Counted from the first letter of the stretch, positions 22,040-34,985 are shown. The stretch is DNA of 64,000 nt from Parelaphostrongylus tenuis (GCA_019055375.1 JAHQIW010001356.1:159064-223063); one strand, 5' to 3'. Notes: generated by a model not told the origin, from the sequence alone. Made by a program: numbers and translations.

Positions 22040-25030
22040 TAACAGACCACATCACGTGCTGGCTCAAATAGTAGTGACGAGATACGAAGGTCGATATTTG
22101 ACCCCCTACTCTTTAAAGCTTCCAGTGAATTTCATTCGAAGAGTACCACGTCCCATCTGATCACAGTAGGAAGAAGAGTCAAGGATAGTTGCTGATCTTT
22201 GACAAGGGAGCAATTTCTCATTTCCAGATAGCTTGGACATTGTCCTAAATGATTTTAACCGAGTGATGAGAAATTCTTTCTGTGATAATACGCTGTTTGT
22301 TTCGATCACCGACTAGAGGAACTATGGTCTGATCTCTACCTCAACGATTTGGCGACAGTTGTTTATGATTCGAGCGTTTTTCAACTACAATGTATAAGCG
22401 CCACTGCCGGGTGTCACTTCGTTGTCACATTTGCGTTGCATTTTCGTCGGCAGGCGGCGCGACCATTTTGCCGATAGGGTGGGATGGAATATGATAGAAT
22501 AGACGTCAAACGGCTATTTGTAACTGAAAAAGGGCCAATACTTTCTCTACAACCTTGCGTCTTCAAAGAAGAAACTGCGTCTTCGAATATTGAATTTCGA
22601 ACTCTTTTTGGACATTTTTATAGTTTCTTGTCCAAATTTACCCCTATGCTCATCAGTTTTCTTTTATTTCTTATACCAACAACTATTTGCTTTCATACCA
22701 TCACCTCAGACAAATCGATAGTTACGTAAAGAGTTACATTATAACACTGAGCTTCTGAAATCAAATAATACAATGCAAATCATTTAGTTTTGATTTACTC
22801 TTATTTTACACAATATAAGAAAATGCAACCTCTCCCTTACAAACATTAGAAAAATGAGGTTTTTCAAAATGAGCAAACTGCTGAATTGTATTGTATTAAA
22901 TTCTTGATGCATACGAAATATTAATCGAACAATCAGATATGGTAAGATATAATAGGTCTATGCGCTAACGAAGAAGGAGTCGCCTAATTGTTAACCATCA
23001 GATTTCGAAAACGAAGACGTATAAACAGCGTGCAAGTTTTACATAAGGAAAAAGATAGATTGAAAAAAAGTCGGAGATGCGTCGTTATTCCACTGATTTG
23101 GTTTTCGTCGCTCTTTTCACCAGAATTATGTTCATAAGAACCCTACAGTAATGTTCTATCCCTTGTGAAGGCAAGATGACTCCAAAATCATAATCATATA
23201 GCATATTTACCAACGAATTTGCTGTGAAATTCTTGCGCAATACCTAAGTACTTTGAAGATAAAGCGTAATCTCCTCTCCATTATTAGGACGTACTATGAG
23301 GTCTCTCCAGAAATCAAGCTTGTTGATGAATTCTGTACTAATCTAACTGCCAAATGACCGTAGAATCATGGATGAACTACGAAACAGAATATTGTTTTAA
23401 GGATGGGATTTATGTTCCTTTTCGACCTATTCACCCTATCCGAGGTCCGTGCTCGAATCATTGCGCTACCGACGCCTCCTTTGATACCACTCTCTTTCTA
23501 CTCTACAACGCATTTATCAGTCAGCAACCAGCCGTCACTGTATGACAATGTTCAGTACGTTGCTGGTCAAATGCATGGAAGTTCATGCAGCGATCGTCAC
23601 GGTGCACGACAGGCAATTGGCTTCCGGGCGCGCCACAATTGAAATAAGGGAAATCAATTGGTAAATAGGGTTTCAAGAAGGAACTGCCATCATTAAATGA
23701 TAGAACATTACGAAGATGACTCCCATAGAAAGAATTCTAGTGTAAATAGCGCCTATATGTCCGAAAATTACCTACCTTTTAACAAGAAAATCACATCCCT
23801 CCGAAAAGGCGCATAAGCTCCATCCGTAAAGCAAAATTTTGTTTCGTATTTTATCTGTGGTCTTACGGCCACTTGATAATCAAATGAATACACCTTCAAT
23901 AGTCAGCTTGGTTTCTGGAAAGACTCCCATAGTACGTTCTAATAACAAAGGAAAGATCACGCTTTGTCATCGGAGTAGTTAGCAATTGGACCTATATTCC
24001 AGCGAAAATTCGTTGGTATAATTCGTTGGTAAATATGTTATACGATTCTGTTGGAGTCATCTTATCGGCACAAGAGATAGAACATTATTATAGGGTTTTC
24101 TATAAATGTAGTCCTAGAGAAAAGGACAACGAAGGTCAAATCGATGAAATAGCAACACATCTTCATCTCTTTTTTTCAAGTCTTTCCTTTTCCCTATGCA
24201 AAACCTGCAAGAGGCTTGTACGTCTTCTTTCTCAAAATCTGATAGCTAATGCTTCGTAGATCCCGCCTTCGGCGAACCTGCACGTATTATATCATCTCAT
24301 TTTTCGGTCATTATTTCGTATGCATCAAGACTTCAGTGCAAAACAATTCACCAATCTCGTCATATAAAAAAAACCTCACCTCGTTTATACTTCTATGGCA
24401 AAGGTTATGACTGATACTGTATAAAATGAGAAGATATCAAAACTAAAAGGTTTACATCGTATTTATTGGCTTCAAAAGTTCAATGTGATAATATAATTCA
24501 GCAGTTGACTACTAATTTATTTGAGGTAATGTATTAAGGCAAATAGTTGCTCATCTAAGAAATAAAGAAAGAGAAATGTCTAGGATACGAGTAAACGTCG
24601 AAGAGAAATCGTAAAAATACCCGAAAACAGTTGGGAAGTTGATATTGTCGTAAATGTGGTTTCTTCTTCAAAAATGTGACGTTGTAGAGAAAGCATTGGC
24701 CCTTTTTCAGCAACAAATAGCCTTTTGTCTTAAACATATATCTAATGAACTGTTCACCGTGTATGGACACTTTAGTGCCCATACCGTCCTGAGAGTTTGA
24801 TACGCTAAGCCATGAAGGTTTGTATAAGAGAACATTTTCATGAGCATTCCTTAGCGAAGGCGATAACGATGACAAGCGTTCATCACACATGTAGCATCTA
24901 GCAGAATATAGAATTGTGCCTTACCCATATAAGCATACACTTGCGAAAAGTTGAGCGTCGATCGATATAAAAAATAAGAGATATTACCTCAAAACTTAAC
25001 AAAGTTTTGTAAGTTATTCTTGTAAGCGTT
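22040..25030. other. Mostly unique DNA, no confirmed gene
   Basis: Two short stretches are related in inverse orientation: 22,500-22,600 (plus) and 24,640-24,720 (minus). Both can be read as YLxLKKGQxFLYN, but only the minus frame is open. The minus frame 24,555-24,890 (111 codons) could be an exon of an unknown gene. A tRNA-like fragment (minus) may lie at 23,400-23,480. Otherwise I see only AT-rich DNA. Confidence 0.35.
24555..24890 (-). CDS. Hypothetical ORF, possibly an exon
   Basis: 111 codons including KGYLLLKKGQCFLYNVTFLK, basic and aromatic-rich, with no recognised domain. A related but stop-broken stretch lies inverted at 22,500-22,600. That favours a small duplicated coding piece or an unidentified repeat over a chance frame. 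An ACTCTCAG acceptor-like site occurs within it, so the true exon may be shorter. Confidence 0.3.
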   Translation of the reverse strand: MCDERLSSLSPSLRNAHENVLLYKPSWLSVSNSQDGMGTKVSIHGEQFIRYMFKTKGYLLLKKGQCFLYNVTFLKKKPHLRQYQLPNCFRVFLRFLFDVYSYPRHFSFFIS

Positions 25031-25050
25031 ATGCTTCCTTTTCTTATTCA

Positions 25051-25876
25051 GAAACTGGTAAAACTGGAAACGCGGAAATCGTTCGATATATGCCGTGTCC
25101 ACCTACTCATCGTACAACACTTAAAGAACTGGAGAAGTATTTCTGAAGTTTTGATGCTGACGGTGACGGTTCGATTACCGATGGTCTGTTATTTTACTAA
25201 TGGTGAATTCTATTCTAAGCGAGAAATGTTAGGAAATTCTAGGCGAAGTGTGTCTTCAAGCATGCCTACGTTCGCATGAGTAACTGCCTCAAAGATTCTC
25301 AGAGGTGCTCCATACATGCGACTCTATCAAACATCACAGTCAATTGAAATAATATTTCGTTTATATGATAAGCCTGTAGATGGATTTTATTAATGTTTCC
25401 GTCAACGTAAACTTCAGTGAAACGAATTTTCCAACCACGAAGGCTTTGGTTTGCCCTCGAGATGGAATCGAACCCACGAATACACGATCATGATATGGTG
25501 CCTCTAACGAGTGCTCCGCCTTTGCACCGCATCCTCATGAGATACTATCAAAAATGTATTACCACAGTCTGCACAGTGAAGGTAAACAGATAAACTTTAG
25601 CTTTACTTGCATTTAATGAATACCAACGCTTACATGCTTTATGGTCAAGTGAATACCAACTGATTACAGAAGAATTGGCTCGAGCTCTTCGTGAAACAAC
25701 ATCTCAATGATGCAAATGTCATTCATGAAATGTTTGTAGCCACCGATACAGACTGCGATGGTCGGATCACTTTTGTGGAGTTTCTAAAAATGATGCAAGA
25801 ATATGATCTGACAAAAACGATGTTGCGCCTTTATGACGACATCGATAATGGTGTTTTCACAGTATTTCGCTCCTAG
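25051..25876 (+). pseudogene. EF-hand (calmodulin-like) pseudogene
   Basis: A first piece after a TTATTCAG acceptor reads TLKELEKYF, then an in-frame TGA, then SFDADGDGSIT, a canonical EF-hand calcium loop start (Asp at 1, 3, 5; Gly at 6). A second piece at 25,650-25,876 reads ITEELARALRE, changes frame, and continues HEMFVATDTDCDGRITFVEF, a complete loop with Asp 1, 3, 5 and Glu 12, followed by LKMMQEYD. The arrangement matches calmodulin/troponin C relatives. The stop and the frame change, the altered residues, and the absence of further EF-hands indicate a decayed copy. A tRNA-like SINE lies between the pieces. Confidence 0.65.
25440..25545 (-). repeat. tRNA-derived SINE-like sequence
   Basis: On the minus strand GATGCGGTGCAAAGGCGGAG is followed by the B-box-like GTGGGTTCGATTCC. 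It sits inside the intron of the EF-hand pseudogene. It is not closed into a full cloverleaf. Confidence 0.5.
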
Positions 25877-25879
25877 TGG

Positions 25880-27730
25880 AGATTTCATGCACATAGTGCT
25901 TTCTCTCCTGTTAAATGATTTTTAAGAGAGGGAATTCATGTGCTAGTTATGCCAGAATTCGTCACATAAATTGACTATTATCTCACCACAAAGATGACGC
26001 TTATGCACTGAAATACTCCGAAATGAGGAGTGACTGCATATCAGTTTATATTTCGTGATCGCTGTCAACACTGCTATTCATAAATGCATGATTTTCAACC
26101 TTTTCTCAGGTCGTTGTTGTTAAGAATTCTAGAGCAGTCGCTGTGCTCCTCATGTTGTGGCTTCACCCATTCCTGCATATGTAGCATTTATTTGTTATAA
26201 TGAAAGAAATTGAATTCCTATATGATTGTCTTTGAGGAATTTTGTCAATGACATGTTGAAATAAAGCTTAATGCTGCAAAAAATATTGCCAGTGGTCACA
26301 GTAATGTACATCGGCACATGGCCAAATGATCGAATAGAATTCAGTTCTACACCTTCGTCAGCATAACAGAAGTTGAAGTTACAGAGGTTTTAAAACAAAA
26401 AATTTATTTATTCTAAAAAAAAGTTCATGCTGTTCATTTATTATTTTATCTGATTTAGCCCTTATAACACGTGTGTTTTAATAGCTCAATCAAGCATTGA
26501 AATACGCCTCATTTTAGGAAATATCAGTTTTCATCACTTCGTATGAGTTCAGATTTTGAAGGCGCTTACTCTACTTCACCCAGCTGACGACTCAGAGGAA
26601 ACAAAAATGCATCTCAAAGTAGCCATTGTAGAAGAGAAACATATTATGCTCAGTCTCTTCGACCGAAACGAGAATGTGTTTCAGTGTATCGAAATGAAAG
26701 TATCTACAACTGTATGTTGATCTTCTAAGAGAATCATCTGAATTAATGAAGCGTTTGCCATTTTCATTTTTACGTCCGCAACCTGCAATTTTCAACATTG
26801 CAGATTGAAGAATTGAACATCCGAAACAACTGAGAAAATTCTTATGAAATTAGTGATGACGTTATTGAAGAATGCCTATGTGTGATTTCCAAATGCTGCA
26901 TGGAAAGATTTCCTCATAGTCATAATTGCGGCCATTCTATTGATTATACAGTGGTTTTTTCTCTCAAAAAACATGCATGACAGATGTTGTGGCCAAGTGA
27001 GAAACTGTTACAAATGACACTACCTGATTACGACGTTCAAGAAGAAAGCGAAATAACGAATTTAATGCTACAAGTACTGGGATAAGCACAGTGAAGAAAA
27101 CACTGTGAAGACGGATCATTAAAGTGTCAAAAGTGTCTAGAGCAATACATGAAACCTTCAAAATGCCTCGTGTTTTATGTTCTACTCTAGCGGCTGCAGT
27201 GGATTGACTAGTAACCAGTAAGCGTTCACGTGCTAGCCTCGTTTCTGACTGGCTAATTGTTTCGATGTTATTTTCGAGTAAGCCCAGAGAGTGGGAAAAC
27301 CTTTAGAATTGAAAAAAAAAATCTCCCGTTATGTAGGAAACCTATAGAATTATCTACGATGGTGAAACAAAGCTACTGAACGCGAAATATGCCATACGAA
27401 ATTCCCAGTAACTGGAAATAAACATCGTTGAACTATGAAAAAACACTGTTGTCCTTGTACGTAGTGTGCCGGTCTCCATGACCACATAATTATATACCAT
27501 GCAGATTTGTGATTTCATTTGTGATCATCAGAGATATCTAGAGCCGCCTAAATATGGATGTCTAATTCTTTTACACTCATACAGATCTGCAGGATATAGT
27601 CTTAGGCATGGTAACATCAAATCACTCTATGAAATGTTTTGTTTAGTTGTGCGTACTTTAGATAATCCAAGAGCACTTTGATATTCGGCAGATGGGTTGG
27701 TATAAGTTACATTCAGCGTCTAGTCTTCGC
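25880..27730. other. Intergenic, AT-rich
   Basis: A minus frame at 26,964-27,161 has a hydrophobic run (FFTVLIPVLVALNSLF) that could be one membrane helix of a receptor exon, but nothing else supports it. A possible upstream exon of the next gene (reading SAGYSLRHGNIKSLYEMF) lies at 27,595-27,650 behind a CTCATACAG acceptor. No other gene seen. Confidence 0.35.
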
Positions 27731-27732
27731 AG

Positions 27733-28057
27733 GATAACCGCAACTCCTATATTCAATCAACCAACGACATAGCAAAGCTAAGAACTGTACCAGGTGAGAT
27801 TGTCTATCACTATAACAATGGGGATGAACACGATCAAAGAGAGGTTACTGTGGACTCCACCTATGCCTTGTGCAGAAATCTAGAGGGTGAGTTCGTTTGT
27901 GTTTTCCTTTGATAGTTTCACATTAGCTCACGGCACAGTTATGATAGGTATCCCACAGTCCACTTTTGACCGGTTGTTCGATCCGGCCCTCCATCCATCA
28001 GCTACTTCGCCATCCCTGCTGGGTCGTCATATTAGTGTCACACTTGTAAAAGGATAA
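27733..28057 (+). CDS. Unidentified gene, last two exons
   Basis: Exon 27,733-27,886 lies between a CTTCGCAG acceptor and a GTGAGT donor and reads DNRNSYIQSTNDIAKL... to CRNLE in one open frame. A 40-base intron ending TTTCACATTAG leads to exon 27,927-28,057, in phase, which reads AHGTVMIGIPQSTFDRL... to SVTLVKG and TAA. Together they encode 94 residues, soluble-looking, with no motif I recognise. The junction phase, consensus sites and uninterrupted frame across 285 nt make chance unlikely. 5' exons are not confidently placed; a candidate is at about 27,595-27,650. Confidence 0.6.
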
Positions 28058-28266
28058 AGGCGGTGACCTTATGCGTTTACCTGCACTATTCATTTGAACT
28101 CATTGCCAAGTTCTGAAACTTATGACTTAAAACAAAAGGTTTTCAAAAAATGAGAACACCAAGGAGTTCAGGAAGCCCTACAAAGGCACTTTTGTAAAGT
28201 TACTAAAGGGAATATTCGCTGATTTTCTGCATCGACGACCAAGCACAATTTTAGTACAAGAAAGTT

Positions 28267-28818
28267 CGGTACTTTTCCGTTATCCGCACCCTATTCCGAC
28301 CTCTTCATTAGAAAACGTTTTCTGATTTTCCTCGAGTTTTAGTAGTTAATTGATAACTCAGATGTAGCAACCAAAAGAAGGCTGGGTTTCGCAGGTGACC
28401 GTTATATTGCCAAAACCAGTAAGTTTATTTCGTTCCAGTGTTGAGAAATCCTACTCGCATACCAGAGCCAAGAGCGCAAGCGAGGAGAAACCGAATATTC
28501 ACTTGGCCGCTATAGTGCATTAAAAAGTTCTTCTCAAAAAACCAGTACAATTTTGAAATCGTCGAGATTTAAGCTATCAAATGACAACTGAAAATCTAAG
28601 GAACTGGCTTTGTCTAGCGATAAACTCCCGACTACGGAACACGATTTTATTTTCACTGCCATGGCACAATAAAAAGGCCTTTTGAAAAACAATATGCGTC
28701 ATTGGAAATTTCGTGATTTACACCATCGAATAACTATTAAAACTCTCGAAAAAAATTAAGAAACCTTTTCTTTTTAAGAGGTCGAATCAGAGTGCGAATA
28801 ACGAAAAGTACCACAGCT
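28267..28818. mobile_element. Foldback MITE of about 550 bp
   Basis: The ends are imperfect inverted repeats: GGTACTTTTCCGTTATCCGC near 28,271 pairs with the complement of GCGAATAACGAAAAGTACC near 28,795. The pairing continues inward (TTTTAGTAGTTAATTGAT with the complement of ATCGAATAACTATTAAAA) for roughly 100 bases. There is no coding capacity. Confidence 0.65.
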
Positions 28819-30771
28819 TTATTTCGATAACTCGGCTTCTCCGGCGATACGATAATCCCATACAATGGTGAACAAATGGTAGTTACAGTCACGTGGGATT
28901 CGTCTCATGTGCCTGGCTATCACATTGTGACTAAGAGCAAAATTTTAGCCTCCATAAAAAAATTTCACTTCTTCTGTACAGAAAAAAATGTTCCCATGTT
29001 CACTGTCTATAAAGCATACAAACATGTCTATCGGAAAAATGAAAAAAAAATATTAAATACCGCAACATCCGAAAAAAATTCTTTGGGATCATTTGTATCT
29101 CTATGAACTGCTCAGCAAATGATCATCCTTATGTTCATCTGGCGCATCTACAGTTGAGGCTCATAAAGCTCAGTTCACCAGTCAGCGTTGAGTTAAGAGT
29201 TCTAGTGATGGGCTCTTAGTAAAACCGGCAAGGCTTGCTAGTGTAGGCCAGTCTGTTCAAATGCAGTTGACTAGCAGACTTCACAAATCGTTGTCTAAAA
29301 CCACGTAGCGAATACTGGTGTACACAGCTGAAATAGGCAGCTACATTAGTTACTATAATAGTAGTTGTGAAAATCGTATTAGAATTTACCAGCACAATGC
29401 AAAGCAACAAGGTAAAATTGGCCACATATGACAACAATAAGCCACTTATTGGAGATGTCCACTTGGAAGATCGGCAAATATCATGGACAGAAAGAGGACT
29501 ACGCTGCAGTTGCGACTGGTCTAGATTTGAGTACACAACCACGGAACATTCTCAGCTATGGGGAAATATTGAATATACGTGCTTGAGATTTCTTTCTCTC
29601 AATTTAGGACTCTGACTCGTGTTTCTGCTAGGTGGGTCGCAAGTCCACAATGATGAAGTTTTAACATCAACCACGACGATACTCATCGTCAAATGGGGAA
29701 CAGTTGAATGAAGTCCAGAGTGTTTCAAGATAAAGCCAAATCAACCATGTTGCTGAATCCCTAGTATTTGAGAAAGTTGATATTCAAAAAACAGCCAGCG
29801 GTAGCATAAATCACAACTATATAGAGTTTTGACGGTGGAGAGCTCTGGGATGATATCAAAACCCTCGATAAAACTCCAAACATTAAGAACTGTTGTGTAC
29901 GAGTAGGACGACAGTTTTCGAAACACAATCGGGTTCGGCAGATTTACACTCTTGGGGAACTGATTTTCTTAAGAACACCTTGCTACTATGCTCTACGCAG
30001 CAATAGATACATTTCATGTGAGATTAATCTTCTGCTAGCACAAGCAATTATCTTATAGTATGAATTTAATCAAACTGAACTGAATTTCAGGAGCATAGGA
30101 AGTAAATGGATAACGGAAGGTTGAAAATAGAACCAGAGTTCACACTCTCTATTTTATAAATATGCTTTGCGACTTCTTAGTATCACTCAAACTACTTGCT
30201 TACGAGGGAGTAGACAAAGTCAGTCATCACCAGCAAAACACCTGTAGACGAATGAAGGTTTTGACAAAGAGATCTCTCTCGTCAAAAAAATCATTAATAC
30301 ATCGAACAATGCTTTTGGGAGCAATCTGCCTTAAGCACAGGCACAATTTATCAAGGTAAAGCGTGCTCAATTATTGAGAAGATAATGGATCCACTGCTAA
30401 TAATAACTGTGATCTGTAGACCATGAATTAACAATATTCATAATTAAATAGTGAAAGTTGTAACGGTATTAGTGATAATGGACGAAAATATTTGCATGCA
30501 GGCAAATGGAATTTCTAAAGGTTTCATAGGATTAGATATGTTATTTCGAATAGCTCTTGTCGAAGAAAAAATGAGTCATTGTCCTTTTGAACAAACAAGA
30601 TAACCTTTTTGAAGAAAAGCCATCAATGGAATTTTTAATCAGAATATAGGATAGTAACAAATTCCGTCTATCGAAAATCTTGATGATGGAGTCATTCGGC
30701 TTCGACTGAATTTGACTATTAGGTCATATGAAAGGCGTATAATTTATTATCAAGTAATAAGGATAAAGGAG
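28819..30771. other. Unique DNA with overlapping uncertain frames
   Basis: 28,876-29,106 (plus), 29,216-29,542 (minus, with a hydrophobic stretch GLLLSYVANFTLLLCIVLV) and 29,367-29,615 (plus, Cys- and Trp-containing) are open but conflict with one another and have no convincing splice context. I see no recognisable domain. Treated as undetermined. Confidence 0.3.
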
Positions 30772-30925
30772 GAGCGCATGTGGCGCAGTGATTAGAGGTG
30801 CCCTGCGTCGCACAAGGGGTCGATGGGTCGATCTTTTGTTCATGGCTCACCAAATCATTGATCCCTCCGGGGTCAGTAAATTAGTATCAGATTCATCTCA
30901 GACTCTGATCTGATCGAACCGAAGA
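30772..30925 (+). repeat. tRNA-derived SINE, 5' part
   Basis: Begins GAGCGCATGTGGCGCAGTGA (A-box region), then TGCGTCGCACAAGGGGTCGA and a B-box-like GGTCGATCTT. It continues with the same body as 41,550-41,852 (ATCCCTCCGGGGTCAGTAAA). The 3' tail is missing. Confidence 0.75.
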
Positions 30926-32814
30926 TTTCATGTTTTGTTTTGTTCTCGATGAACGTCAGTAGGTATAATTATAGTACCTCGTTGGATGCATTCCGGTTTC
31001 TCATTTTGGAACAGCTATTTGTAAGCTGAATGTAGTAAATACAAATGATGGTATAGTAGGCGACGACGGACGTTAACCTTAGTCCTAGGCCCATCGTCCA
31101 TAAGTAGATGTCTTCAAGACTTTCTGCTTGTTTGAATCAATATGTTTCATGTGTTTATGTGTTCATAGAAAGGAGGAAAGTACACGACGATTGCCTGGCA
31201 ACGTATATACTGCTAACTTCACAGTTATATCCATATATTATAATCCGGCAAATGCTATATGGATACGAGATGCGAAGTACGAGATATGGATACGATACGA
31301 GATGGACGATGATGTAGATCGTCTAGCATTTTGACGTTGTCATCTTTCTCAAAGCCTATTATGCAAGTCGATTCATCAGGAGACTATCCAGACTCCAGCT
31401 AACCGCTGAGTGAGATTACTTCATTCGAGCAGGTTCCATTAAAGACTTGAGCTATTACAGACGCCAGCACGAGGATAAACGACTGGAAATTCGACTCAAA
31501 TCATCTCTTCTAAGAAAAGTGAAGACGTCAGAGTAATAACCGCATAATCATCATTATTGTTTTCGTGTGAGCTAAAAGTCTAGAAGACATTGAGTTCTAA
31601 AGTTTGCACTTTATCCATGACGAAAAATGACCATCTGATGCAACTATGCTGAACGTAGTTCAACAAAACTCGAGTTCACTACTGACGTTGCCTGTGTGGG
31701 AATATGTTGTCCATTTCCTGGGAGAAAATGAATAGTTCCCTAATTGATACATGCATTAACGCAATCCTCACGAGTCTTCATCCTGATGCTCGCTGACTTG
31801 CATTACTTTCTGGCAAAGAGTAAAGCGTAAGATAAGGTGATTTGAAACCTCACGGCTTATTTCTTCTTCTGGAATTTAAATTCATCACTTTTATAAATAA
31901 TTGAAAGAACTTCTTACTTGTTCTTATTTGGAACATCATGGCAGTAATGATCAACGAATTGCACCCGAATGCTCAATATCCAATTGTCTTCTGCGTGAGA
32001 CGACTACGAATTTCTTGTCGGTTACGGACTTGGTGATTTTCGATTGTACACAATATTTCAAAATGGCTAAAGGAGTTGAGTGGTAAAGATTTTGACAGTA
32101 TTTTAGAAGAGGTATTGGCTATTGCTCTAGGTATGTGCATGATATGCATTCTACTACCTTCTCATCAACTCATCAATAAAAGCACACTCATTTTTTGTTA
32201 GTACAGTCCAGGCTATGAGTAGTACACTGCTGTAAGAGCGTGAACCTTGCTGTATCAGTCCTTGATCATTTGACTTCAGAATCCATATAGTTTCAAGATC
32301 CTCTCAAGGCAAAACTAAGAGAGAATATGACTTTGCTCGCCGCGGCTAAGAAAATTTGTGAGCTTGTTTTTTATCAACATTTTCATTGCTCACTTGTTTC
32401 AAACCAAATCGTTGATAATGGGACTAAATGAATCGTTTATGTGGTTCAACGTATGCTCAATATTTCAATTTATAGTAATTCATAGCTCGGTGATATGTAG
32501 TTCATGTAATACTCTACTATACTTGCGTTTCTTCTAAAGACTCTCTGCCAGAAGGAATACTATTCCGCTCTAAATTCGATGGCAAGCAGTTCGTAGTCAT
32601 TTTCTATTGAGATGGATTTCAAATAGTTCAACATGTTGACATTTATTTCTTCTTCTGAAATGAAGATTTGGTATGTAGACTTTCAGTGACAATATGAATA
32701 TAGACGGAAAATGAAAAAGAATGAAATTCTTCCCCAGGATTGTGTTGTTTGCGATGCAGAAGACGGTTCGTTTTTTTTTCTGCTTGATCGCTAATACGCA
32801 GTTCTAGTACAGAG
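30926..32814. other. Intergenic
   Basis: Contains a low-complexity GATACGAGAT-type stretch at 31,255-31,310 and short frames at 31,108-31,334 and 31,901-32,086 without support. Nothing else identified. Confidence 0.4.
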
Positions 32815-33105
32815 GCTCAAATCTGAGATCACGGATGACAGGTGGAGATCTTGTTCTGCGACGAGGACGCGCTCTAAATACACTCTGAAAACTTACTGCT
32901 TGAATTCTGCAAATTTAAAGCAGTCTTAGAGATTTAGATTAATTCATGTACTTACTTAAGATCATTGTAAAGAGCCTCTCGACAGGTAGACGGGTTGTAC
33001 TCAATGGTCCAACATTTCTCTGAAGGACTATAGATCAAATTACTCTGATATATGCCCGCATTGTAATGTAAATCATGAATGATTGTAACATTATAACTTA
33101 TAGAG
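32815..33105 (+). repeat. Diverged Penelope pLTR fragment
   Basis: Matches 18,960-19,280 (upstream sequence plus the start of the left pLTR) in order, with many substitutions: GGTGGAGATCTTGTT, ACTTACTGCTTGAATT, then ATATGCCCGCATT. There is no polymerase nearby, so it is an orphan end. Confidence 0.7.
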
Positions 33106-33108
33106 AAT

Positions 33109-33345
33109 AAAGCTTTTGGCGTTGACCAATCTCAGTGGGATGCACCATGCATTGGACGTCATCAAACATCGTTGGAAGTGACTGAATGCATATCTGGTCT
33201 TTACAATGACTCGCATTGGCCTTTAGTGATGTATCAAATCAGCGCTGCTATCCTCACACACGTCGGGTACAACTCACCAACTCTATAGAAGTGAAAAGCT
33301 TGGTCAGCGCAGTGCGCGAGATCGAACCATCATTCACAAGCGTGT
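33109..33345 (-). repeat. tRNA-derived SINE, diverged
   Basis: On the minus strand the body and tail match the family at 38,456-38,762: the tail GGCGTTGACCAATCTCAG, then ACAATGACTCGCATTGGC, and the head with GCGCACTGCGCTGACC. The same head is present at 9,690-9,755. Confidence 0.65.
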
Positions 33346-34235
33346 CGCAACCAGATTCAACACATAAGTCTACATCCACCTCTTTTACCCATCCAATATT
33401 CGGAGATACTGGAATGTTTTCAAAACTCGTGTTGGTGTCTAGCTTACCTAGACACTTGATTCCTCATCACAATTGTTATGCGCTGAATCTCAGGGCTATT
33501 CGTTGCTGCATAAATGAGATGCAAGCGGTCAAGATAAATGACTTAGTAGATTTCGGCAAGTACAGCCTTATCGCTTCTTGATCACGCTCTACAACCAGTT
33601 CGTCAAAAAGGAACTTATATATTAGACGCTCTAGCTAGAGATTCAATCCTTCAAACTATTATTAACACTCCTATGAGAAACTCTTGTACAGCGAATGAAG
33701 TCGAATATTCATTTGTTCCCTTATAACCGAAATGAACCGCAAAACTAATTATCAAGCATTTGCCATCAACCTCGATAACTTCTGCTACTTCTCGGGTAAA
33801 AGATCAGAATGGAGGCGACTGTCTTGAAACAACAATTGCACTCTTCAGCTAGCATCCGGCATGTCATTGGAGGATTCTCTTCGACTATCTCAAGGAGAGT
33901 TGTCATTCAACTTTCTGTGGACGGCCCGAGCGTGACTGATCCTCCAGACTATTCACTCCGCCTTTGAAATTCGCGAACCACTTCCTAACCGCCTTTTCTG
34001 TAACCGTATCATCGCTCCAAATTCCATCAATCTTGCGCGCCGCTTCACTAGCCTTTTTCCTCCAAGCCATTCGTGCATGAACAGCAAGCGAATTCGCTCC
34101 CAAAACACCTCTATCTTGAAGCAAGTACAGGTAGATTGTATACCAAAATGGTCGTAAGAAAATGTACAATTGAACGATATCAAAATCGTGCAATCATTGA
34201 CAAAATTATCTTAAAACCAAAACGAACAAACCTCT
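33250..34235 (-). mobile_element. Second copy of the composite mobile unit
   Basis: Inverse copy of 8,790-9,755 from end to end, including the mariner part, the MITE end and the SINE head. The shared junctions between three unrelated element pieces show that the composite moved or was copied as a unit. The ends show no obvious terminal repeats. Confidence 0.7.
33840..34193 (-). pseudogene. Mariner transposase N-terminal fragment (second copy)
   Basis: The same frames as 8,838-9,245: WSDDTVTEKAVRKWFANFK, then NSLEDQSRSGRP. The frame break after IRLLFMHEW is shared, so it was dead before duplication. No catalytic domain. Confidence 0.8.
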
Positions 34236-34504
34236 TACAGAACCTATTATCTTGAGTCCCACTATCGACTATTATTGAACCTTGTAATTGCTATCGATCT
34301 GTGATCAGTTTTCTCCATCAATCTATTCCTACCACTACTTATTGCCATAAATCTTAACTATTCGTACTAAACAATGCAATGGAAAAAGGTGGCGGAGTGG
34401 TTTATGATGATCAGGAGGCACATTGCTGAACCGACCCACTCTCCCATACTCACAGTAATTACTCAACAGAACGCCTTGGATCCCTTAGCTCTGCATAAAG
34501 AAGT

Positions 34505-34985
34505 AAGGAAAACACGGTACTTGTCGACTGTGAGGAGACAAATGAAAGGCCGATCTGGACAGGAACTTTTCATGAGGTGTTAGTGATCATTTCAAAACAG
34601 AGATTTCTGACTACAGTCTCACGAAGTGATTTCCGAAAGACCATTTTATATCGCTGTAAAATCCTGAAGAAAGCAAGCCTCAGATGCGCATGCTTCTCGA
34701 CGGACAAAGCTCCTTCTTTGGACTACTAGTAATCGATAGCCTAATCGTAGCTACTGATAGTCCAAAGAAAGAGCTCTGTCCAGCGAGAAATGTGCACGTC
34801 TATAACGCAAAGAATTTCCTCCTGTAACAACGTAAAAAAAGAACTTTCTTGAAAACCCGTCACGTGCTGCTCTAGCTAGCCCTCTGAGCTTTCGAATGAT
34901 TACTACTAACGCTCCTACGACAAGTTCCTGCCTAACAAATGCGAGCGGTTTTTTTTTTCATGCCTCATAATGGCCAAGTAGCAAA
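34505..34985. mobile_element. Foldback MITE (palindromic family)
   Basis: The outer arms pair (ACTTGTCGACTGTGAGGAGA near 34,527 with the complement of GCCTCATAATGGCCAAGT near 34,965). The pairing continues through CAGGAACTT and TTAGTGATCATT to a central hairpin at 34,700-34,770 (TCTTTGGACTA...TAGTCCAAAGA). Same family as 36,712-36,905 and 42,165-42,880. Non-coding. Confidence 0.75.

Noticed and set aside
22630..22670. Minus-strand CTGATGAG
   Set aside because: Followed by a long unpaired stretch before any GAAA; no stem II or III.
29216..29615. Receptor exon (minus) or soluble protein (plus)
   Set aside because: Overlapping frames on both strands, neither with convincing splice sites or motifs.
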